This document shows positions 33,606-37,505 of a stretch of DNA of 37,505 nt, piece after piece. Source of the DNA: Alterinioella nitratireducens. Lineage in GTDB: Bacteria > Pseudomonadota > Alphaproteobacteria > Rhodobacterales > Rhodobacteraceae. The stretch lies in NCBI RefSeq assembly GCF_013155465.1, contig NZ_JABJVX010000019.1, positions 1-37,505 of the forward strand, given 5' to 3'. The notes under the pieces are model-generated. The model did not search any database. It was given only the letters and a program-made list of their open reading frames with translations, and was not told where the DNA came from. The translations under genes and the position numbers were made by a program. How positions within the stretch are numbered: position 1 is the first letter of the stretch; every line of letters begins with the position of its first letter.

Positions 33606-34544
33606 TCAGTACACCTCGATGTCGTTGATCAGGGTCGCGGTGCACATCCGGCCGACCAGACTGTCGCGCGCGGCCTGCCAATCAAATGTCGCCTGCACGC
33701 CCTGAGGACCGGAAATCTCGATGCGCGGGCGCGGCAGGTAGACAGCGTGCACGGTGAAGGTGAAGCTCTCGCCAGAGGGCAGCACATAGGCGAACTCCAA
33801 CTCGCAGGGATCGCCGTTGATCGCCTGTGTCACCAGCGTCTGGTCGGCGAAGCGCACTTCGATTGAGCCGGTCAGCGCGGCGATAGAGGGGTCCGCGCCG
33901 TCGATCCGACCATCCGAGCGGATTGTTTCGATGCGGTCGAGGTTGTTGGCATAGGTGATGTCGGCCGAGACCACGTTCCCGAGCGGGGTGCCGTTGCGGG
34001 TGATCGCGCCATTGAAATGGCCAAATCGTTGCAATTCGAGAGCGGCTGGCGTTCCAGCACTCGTCGTCGTGCCCACGGTCTCGCCCTGCGCCACCAGGCG
34101 GGCCGTTGCGGTCAGCAACCCCGAGCGCTGCATTTGCCAGTTGATCTGGTCGAGCACGCAGCCGGAATACATCGCATAGCGCGGCACCTCCGGCATGCCG
34201 GTCTCGATGGACAGGCTTGGCAGCGTCCATGCGCCAGACTGGAACTCATGAGTCCAGGGGCCGGTACCCGTAGTGGTCGGATCACCAAAGGCCGCCTTCA
34301 GCCAGAACCCAAAGGCCTCGGCATCAAGCGGCACCACGACGTCGCCATCGGCGGTAACCGCGTCCTTGATCGGCGCCAGCGGATCGCGGCCATAACCAAG
34401 CAGTTCCGAATTGAGCAGCGGCTGTTCCGCCCCCAGCGAGGTACTCGCAAAGGGCATCTTCGTGAAGCCGCCCACGGGGGGCGTTCCATAGGTCGTCTCG
34501 AACGCAAGCGCCATTTGCGCCCGCGCCCCTTGGGCTCGTGCCAT
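33606..34544 (-). CDS. Major tail tube protein
   Basis: A 312-residue beta-rich virion protein that polymerises into the tail tube. The N-terminus (AQMALAFETTYGTPPVGGFTKMPF) is the usual start of this family of phage tail proteins. The middle part is a beta barrel (ARYDSADITYANNLDRIET-like segments such as VSADITYANNLDRIETI), and the C-terminal part contains PSGESFTFTVHAVYLPRPR. ATG at 34544 follows AGGAGAAACTTCC. It is directly upstream of the G/GT chaperone genes. A weak hairpin lies upstream at 34599-34621. The plus-strand cargo gene at 34652 separates it from the tail terminator gene. Confidence 0.87.
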   Translation of the reverse strand: MARAQGARAQMALAFETTYGTPPVGGFTKMPFASTSLGAEQPLLNSELLGYGRDPLAPIKDAVTADGDVVVPLDAEAFGFWLKAAFGDPTTTGTGPWTHEFQSGAWTLPSLSIETGMPEVPRYAMYSGCVLDQINWQMQRSGLLTATARLVAQGETVGTTTSAGTPAALELQRFGHFNGAITRNGTPLGNVVSADITYANNLDRIETIRSDGRIDGADPSIAALTGSIEVRFADQTLVTQAINGDPCELEFAYVLPSGESFTFTVHAVYLPRPRIEISGPQGVQATFDWQAARDSLVGRMCTATLINDIEVY

Positions 34545-34598
34545 TGGAAGTTTCTCCTGTAACGAATAGAGTGTTTTCGAGCATCAGGTGACGTTACA

Positions 34599-34621
34599 AA
34601 ACCCGGAATTTCTCTGGGTTT
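34599..34621. terminator. Small hairpin, possible bidirectional terminator
   Basis: AAACCC and GGGTTT form a 6-bp stem with an 11-base loop between the tail tube gene and the plus-strand cargo gene. On the minus strand it is followed by TTTTG-like sequence. It may insulate the cargo gene. Weak evidence. Confidence 0.3.
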
Positions 34622-34651
34622 CAGTCCACTAGCGCATTTTGAGGAGCCGCC

Positions 34652-34858
34652 ATGTTGGAAACGGTTTTTACCATCATCATCGGGCTGGCAGCTCTCTATG
34701 TCGTTCTTTGGATTTACATCCTGTTGCCCGCAGGGATGGCCACGAAACGTGGACGCAGTGCCTTTGGCTGGGTGGTTTTGAGCCTGATTTTTTCGCCAAT
34801 CCTTGCCTGTCTTTTGCTGCTACTCCTTGGAGACAATCCGAACGCGCAACGAGGTTAA
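34652..34858 (+). CDS. Small membrane protein in opposite orientation, moron candidate (68 aa)
   Basis: Two membrane helices are visible: TIIIGLAALYVVLWIYILLP and GWVVLSLIFSPILACLLLLL, joined by a basic loop (GMATKRGRSAF), with a short polar end. ATG at 34652 has a good GAGGAG site 6-11 bases upstream. It is on the plus strand, inside the otherwise minus-strand tail operon, with its own leader sequence; this is the pattern of a moron expressed in the lysogen. Small membrane morons often exclude superinfecting phages, but no family match is claimed. It converges with the tail terminator gene. Confidence 0.75.
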   Translation: MLETVFTIIIGLAALYVVLWIYILLPAGMATKRGRSAFGWVVLSLIFSPILACLLLLLLGDNPNAQRG

Positions 34859-34880
34859 CCTTCGCACAGCGTGCTGGAGT

Positions 34881-35300
34881 TTATCCAAGCGGATCGCTTG
34901 TCGCGTAGAACAGCGAAACCCTGATCACGGCAGCCTTCAGGCTCGCGGCGCCCTCGACCGGCAGATCGACTGGGCGTGGTGCTTCGGCCTCGACCCAGTC
35001 GCAGAGGCCGCCCAGCGTCCGGTCAGCGGCGAGCGCCGCGCCAACGCTAGCACAGAGATTATCGAACAGTTCATCGCGGTCATCACCCTGGACGACCGCC
35101 TCGATCTCCGCGCGGTGCTGGTAGTGGTAGGCAAGCGGCGACAGAGTGACATCGGGATCGCCTGGCTCCCCATCCCGAAGGATCAACAGGCCCTCGGATG
35201 GGACGCGCTCGGGCTGCACCTCGCCGCGCAGGGCGCTGGCGGCCAGCGCCGAGAGCCGCGCGTGCAGTGCGGCGAGGATTGTTTCGCGAGGTGTGGGCAT
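34881..35300 (-). CDS. Tail terminator-like protein
   Basis: A 139-residue protein of the type often mislabelled 'acyl-CoA transferase' in rhodobacterial prophages. It has an N-terminal helix (PRETILAALHARLSAL), a beta sheet part (EGLLILRDGEPGDPDVTLSP, then YHYQHRAEIEAVVQG) and a helix DELFDNLCASVGAALAADRT, consistent with the gpU/tail terminator fold. Position between head-tail joining genes and tail tube gene supports it. It should cap the tail tube and join it to the head. Confidence 0.75.
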   Translation of the reverse strand: MPTPRETILAALHARLSALAASALRGEVQPERVPSEGLLILRDGEPGDPDVTLSPLAYHYQHRAEIEAVVQGDDRDELFDNLCASVGAALAADRTLGGLCDWVEAEAPRPVDLPVEGAASLKAAVIRVSLFYATSDPLG

Positions 35301-35388
35301 TCTCTACTCTGCCGGGGGCTGGTGAGCATCAGCAATCGTCGTGTACTCGTCGGAATTGTAATTCAATCAATCAGTGAGGGGCGTCAAA

Positions 35389-35991
35389 GTGTTTTACCTT
35401 GATCTTTATCCAGCCAATCCGCCTGGCTTTCATGCACTTTCGACATCCGCGGATTGGCTTCCTTGGTTGATCAGGGCAGTCCCGGCCGGCATTCACTTAG
35501 ATGTCAGGAGAAGGCTGAAGTCTAACCTGAAGCACATCATGGTCGGCCTTGAGATGAAAGCTGGCCTTATCGTTCCGCATGGGGAGCGGGTATCTGGCAG
35601 ATCAGTGCTTTTCGAGCCCTACTTCCAAATCATGAACTTCGAGTTCAGCGTTGGGGTGTTTTCGGTCTGTGAAGGCCTTGGTTCGGTCCATCACCTGGCC
35701 GGAATTGGGGACGACGGCACCACAGGCGCTCGCGTCAACACGAACGACTGGATTGCAGCACTTTGCCGCGAGTTCGACCCAACCGGTGCAGCGCAACTTG
35801 ATGCAAATGTCCGCCGGGTCAAAGAGGTAAGGGACAAGATGCACCAAGATCGGCTTGGCGCACGGGCTGACATTGATTGGCACGACTTTGACTACAACGA
35901 GTCATTTATTCCGTCCCGCGCCGCATTGCAGCCGCTTCTGCGGAGGCACCTTGGTGACGTTCCGGGGCAAACCAATCTACTGCTTACATGA
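35389..35991 (+). CDS. Plus-strand cargo protein of unknown function (200 aa)
   Basis: The family is not recognised. It is a soluble, mainly helical protein with lower GC than its neighbours, placed on the plus strand inside the minus-strand head-tail operon, hence a second moron candidate. GTG at 35389 is preferred because GAGGGG lies 7-12 bases upstream; the GTG at 35374 would leave this site inside the gene. The segment VRRVKEVRDKMHQDRLG contains R-x3-H embedded in RDKxH, which recalls the RNase motif of HEPN-type proteins (usually R-x4-6-H). The spacing is off by one, so this is only a hint. An AT-rich promoter-like region (GTAATTCAATCAATC) precedes it. Confidence 0.7.
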   Translation: MFYLDLYPANPPGFHALSTSADWLPWLIRAVPAGIHLDVRRRLKSNLKHIMVGLEMKAGLIVPHGERVSGRSVLFEPYFQIMNFEFSVGVFSVCEGLGSVHHLAGIGDDGTTGARVNTNDWIAALCREFDPTGAAQLDANVRRVKEVRDKMHQDRLGARADIDWHDFDYNESFIPSRAALQPLLRRHLGDVPGQTNLLLT

Positions 35992-36027
35992 TGTCAGCGG
36001 GATTGACGCTCGTGCGCCGGACTAGCT

Positions 36028-36657
36028 TCAACGCGCCTCCACCCAATTTGCCACGATAAGCCCCGGCACGCTGTCCAACGCCCGGTCCGCGTCCCGCGCC
36101 AGGTCCAGCCGCTTCGGCAGCTTGACCTGCGGGACCAGCAGGAAGATCGGCGCGGTGACCTGGTTGCGGCCGGTCTTTGAGCGCGACGCTACGGCCTGAC
36201 CGCGTTTGTTGATCCGCGCACTGTCCGCGACCAGCAGGCTCGGACCTCGGCGGCGGTAGACGAAGCGGAGCCGCAACCCCCGGCGCCGCTCCCATTCGCC
36301 CGGGGTGATCCGACGGCCGCGCAGGCCTCGGCCCGCAGCTCCGGTCGGGATCGCGAGGTAGAACCCATCTTTCGAGCGGATCAGCGGACCAGTGTCATGC
36401 GCACCGACGATGACCGGGGCTTTGGACCAGACCAGCGCCGCTGCATCAAGGCTTTCGCCTGCGCGCGGGAAGGTCTGGTTGCGGATTGAGTTGGCGAGCC
36501 GTCGCCCGAGACCTGCGCCAGTGACCTGCCTGCGCCACGAAGACTTCAACCCGGTCCCGGCCTCGCGCATGGCGGCGGTGACTGCCTTCTCACCCGCCTT
36601 CACCTCGGCGGCCATGGCGGCGACGAGATCGGGCGTGATGTCGAGCTTCAGATTCAT
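36028..36657 (-). CDS. DUF6441/HK97-gp10-like tail component
   Basis: A 209-residue basic protein. The N-terminus KLDITPDLVAAMAAEVKAGE and the phrase GLKSSWRRQVTGAGLGRRLA are typical of the DUF6441 type, related to HK97 gp10-like neck or minor tail proteins. It has many arginines (GRRITPGEWERRRGLRLRFV). It overlaps the upstream gene by ATGA. The position, after the head-tail joining gene and before the tail terminator, fits a neck or head-tail role. A cargo gene lies between it and the tail terminator. Confidence 0.78.
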   Translation of the reverse strand: MNLKLDITPDLVAAMAAEVKAGEKAVTAAMREAGTGLKSSWRRQVTGAGLGRRLANSIRNQTFPRAGESLDAAALVWSKAPVIVGAHDTGPLIRSKDGFYLAIPTGAAGRGLRGRRITPGEWERRRGLRLRFVYRRRGPSLLVADSARINKRGQAVASRSKTGRNQVTAPIFLLVPQVKLPKRLDLARDADRALDSVPGLIVANWVEAR

Positions 36658-36965
36658 GCCGGGCGCAGATCCACAGTCCAGACGAGCCGCTCACGGTCGC
36701 GGACGGGCTCCCCCTGGATTAGGAACGCGTCCCCGTCGATTTCCAAGCGGTCGCCGGGGCGCGGGTTCGCGACATCGGCCAAACGAAGGTCGATCCGGGT
36801 TGTTTCAGACCAGAGCCGCGCGTCGCCAAAGTCGGTGATTGCATCCGCCTGACGGGCCACAACGCGCACCAGCACAGGCGCGCCGCCATCGGAGGTGTAG
36901 ACCGCTTCCCGACCGATGTTGGGATCTGAGAACAGTGCATCAACGATGGCGGCAAACGCCGTCAT
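36654..36965 (-). CDS. Head-tail joining protein (103 aa)
   Basis: A small beta-rich protein (APVLVRVVARQADAITDFGD, then RIDLRLADVANPRPGDRLEI and GDAFLIQGEPVRD) of the gpFII/head-closure type. Its size and order directly after the capsid decoration gene support the call. Overlap with both neighbours is 1-4 bp. It would join the filled capsid to the tail. Confidence 0.75.
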   Translation of the reverse strand: MTAFAAIVDALFSDPNIGREAVYTSDGGAPVLVRVVARQADAITDFGDARLWSETTRIDLRLADVANPRPGDRLEIDGDAFLIQGEPVRDRERLVWTVDLRPA

Positions 36966-37300
36966 CAGAAGCTCGCGTTCAGGCGCACCCGGCCGATGGT
37001 GTCACCGGCTCCACCAGCAACAGGTTCAGTGGCAACGCCGATCAACGTGTTCGATGTGGCCACGCTCGTGGTGCGCTTGTTGGTGTCGTCCCAATAGACC
37101 TTCGCCCCGACTGTCCAGGCCTGCGAGCCTACCTTGGTGAGGTCGAACACGCCGGTCAGGGCGGTCTCAACGGGATCGTTTAGGGCAGCGTCCCCGGAGG
37201 CGACGCCGAAGATGGAGCCAACGAGCAAGCCATCGCCGGATATCACTGCATAGGGCGCAGTCAGGGTGAGAGTATTGCCGGGCTGGACGTAGTTCTTCAT
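36965..37300 (-). CDS. DUF2190-type capsid decoration (cement) protein
   Basis: A 111-residue protein of the DUF2190 type. The beginning KNYVQPGNTLTLTAPYAVIS and the phrase GLLVGSIFGVASGDAA are characteristic, as is the end IGVATEPVAGGAGDTIGRVR. These proteins decorate and stabilise the capsid shell. ATG at 37300 has AAGGAA 7-12 bases upstream, better than the ATG at 37318. It follows the capsid gene after a hairpin. Confidence 0.85.
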   Translation of the reverse strand: MKNYVQPGNTLTLTAPYAVISGDGLLVGSIFGVASGDAALNDPVETALTGVFDLTKVGSQAWTVGAKVYWDDTNKRTTSVATSNTLIGVATEPVAGGAGDTIGRVRLNASF

Positions 37301-37324
37301 GTGCACGTTCCTTTGCAAACGGGA

Positions 37325-37350
37325 ACGGGCGGCCCGTTCGGACCGCCCGT
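37325..37350. terminator. Strong GC hairpin between capsid and decoration genes
   Basis: ACGGGCGG and CCGCCCGT form a perfect 8-bp stem with a 10-base loop. There is no good T run on the minus strand, so it may be an RNA stabiliser or partial attenuator after the capsid gene rather than a full terminator. Confidence 0.5.
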
Positions 37351-37379
37351 CAGAGGTGTGATGTCAGGGTTGGCGCGGT

Positions 37380-37505
37380 TTATGCGCCCGGGTTCTTGTA
37401 GAGGCCGCGCCAGTCGATGGCCTTGGCACCGAAGTCGAGGCGGCACTTGATCTCGACCCCGTCGACGTCGAAGCCGTTGCGCGTCTCGATATACGCGCCT
37501 TGCTG
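37380..37505 (-). CDS. 3' end of the major capsid protein gene (partial)
   Basis: The frame enters from the right edge and ends with TAA at 37382-37380. The visible 41 residues (including FDVDGVEIKCRLDFGAKAID and then WRGLYKNPGA) match the usual C-terminus of a phage major capsid protein. The gene lies directly upstream of the decoration protein gene, as expected. It is truncated by the window edge, so length and family cannot be stated. Confidence 0.75.
   Translation of the reverse strand, partial: QQGAYIETRNGFDVDGVEIKCRLDFGAKAIDWRGLYKNPGA

Noticed and set aside
22648-37505. Gene transfer agent rather than prophage
   Set aside because: DUF2163 and hub genes are GTA-like, but the tape measure is much longer than in RcGTA, a DUF2190-type decoration protein, G/GT chaperone and spanins are present, and cargo genes interrupt the cluster. 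A siphovirus prophage explains this better.
1-37505. CRISPR arrays, tRNA or rRNA genes, and prophage att sites
   Set aside because: No regularly spaced repeats, no tRNA-like cloverleaf and no rRNA segment were noticed. Long direct repeats marking att sites could not be found by eye, and the right end of the prophage lies outside the window.

Overview
The window looks like an accessory region of a GC-rich alphaproteobacterial chromosome, most likely Rhodobacterales. This is inferred from composition and from several gene types I associate with that group: the serine recombinase plus two ParB-like genes, a DUF6127-type protein, a DUF2163-type tail protein and the 'acyl-CoA transferase'-labelled tail terminator family. 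No rRNA, tRNA or CRISPR array was found.

Region 1 (1-3749) is of moderate GC. It carries, on the minus strand, a small hypothetical gene, an actin-fold Hsp70-like ATPase, and an upstream overlapping partner whose C-terminus resembles the GrpE beta domain. An IS256-family insertion sequence (3850-5241) sits 100 bp upstream of this pair. Its 38-bp imperfect terminal inverted repeats and perfect 8-bp target duplication are visible, and its transposase frame runs out of the element and borrows a stop codon from the target.

Region 2 (5261-10861) is an integration and partition-like module: a tyrosine integrase (minus), a small HTH regulator (minus), and a divergent, overlapping operon of a large serine recombinase and two ParB-like proteins (plus).

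Region 3 (11227-21196) is a compact five-gene plus-strand defence operon. It encodes a WYL-domain regulator of the CapW/BrxR kind with an inverted repeat just upstream, a degenerate-PLD/SNF2 helicase, a DUF4391-type coiled-coil protein, a Type III DNA methyltransferase (Mod) and a Type III restriction subunit (Res). Mod is a composition mosaic: an AT-rich catalytic and target-recognition core (about 35% G+C in two sampled lines) lies between GC-rich ends (about 67% in one sampled line). A convergent gene of unknown function follows at 21215-21958.

Region 4 (22061-37505, continuing past the right edge) is a siphovirus-type prophage read on the minus strand. From right to left it holds the capsid protein end, a decoration protein, head-tail joining proteins, tail terminator, tail tube, G/GT-type tail assembly chaperones with a clear -1 frameshift heptamer, tape measure, distal tail proteins, a VWA-containing tail-tip protein, a tail fibre-like protein, a DUF6127-type protein, an M15 endolysin with C-terminal membrane segments, and nested Rz/Rz1-like spanins. 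Many of these genes overlap by ATGA. Two plus-strand cargo genes (a 68-residue membrane protein and a roughly 200-residue cytosolic protein) interrupt the prophage and are good moron candidates.

The likely logic is layered: a prophage or integrative element next to an R-M-centred defence operon and its own recombination module, with a chaperone-like pair and an IS at the left border. Element ends (att sites) could not be located by eye.
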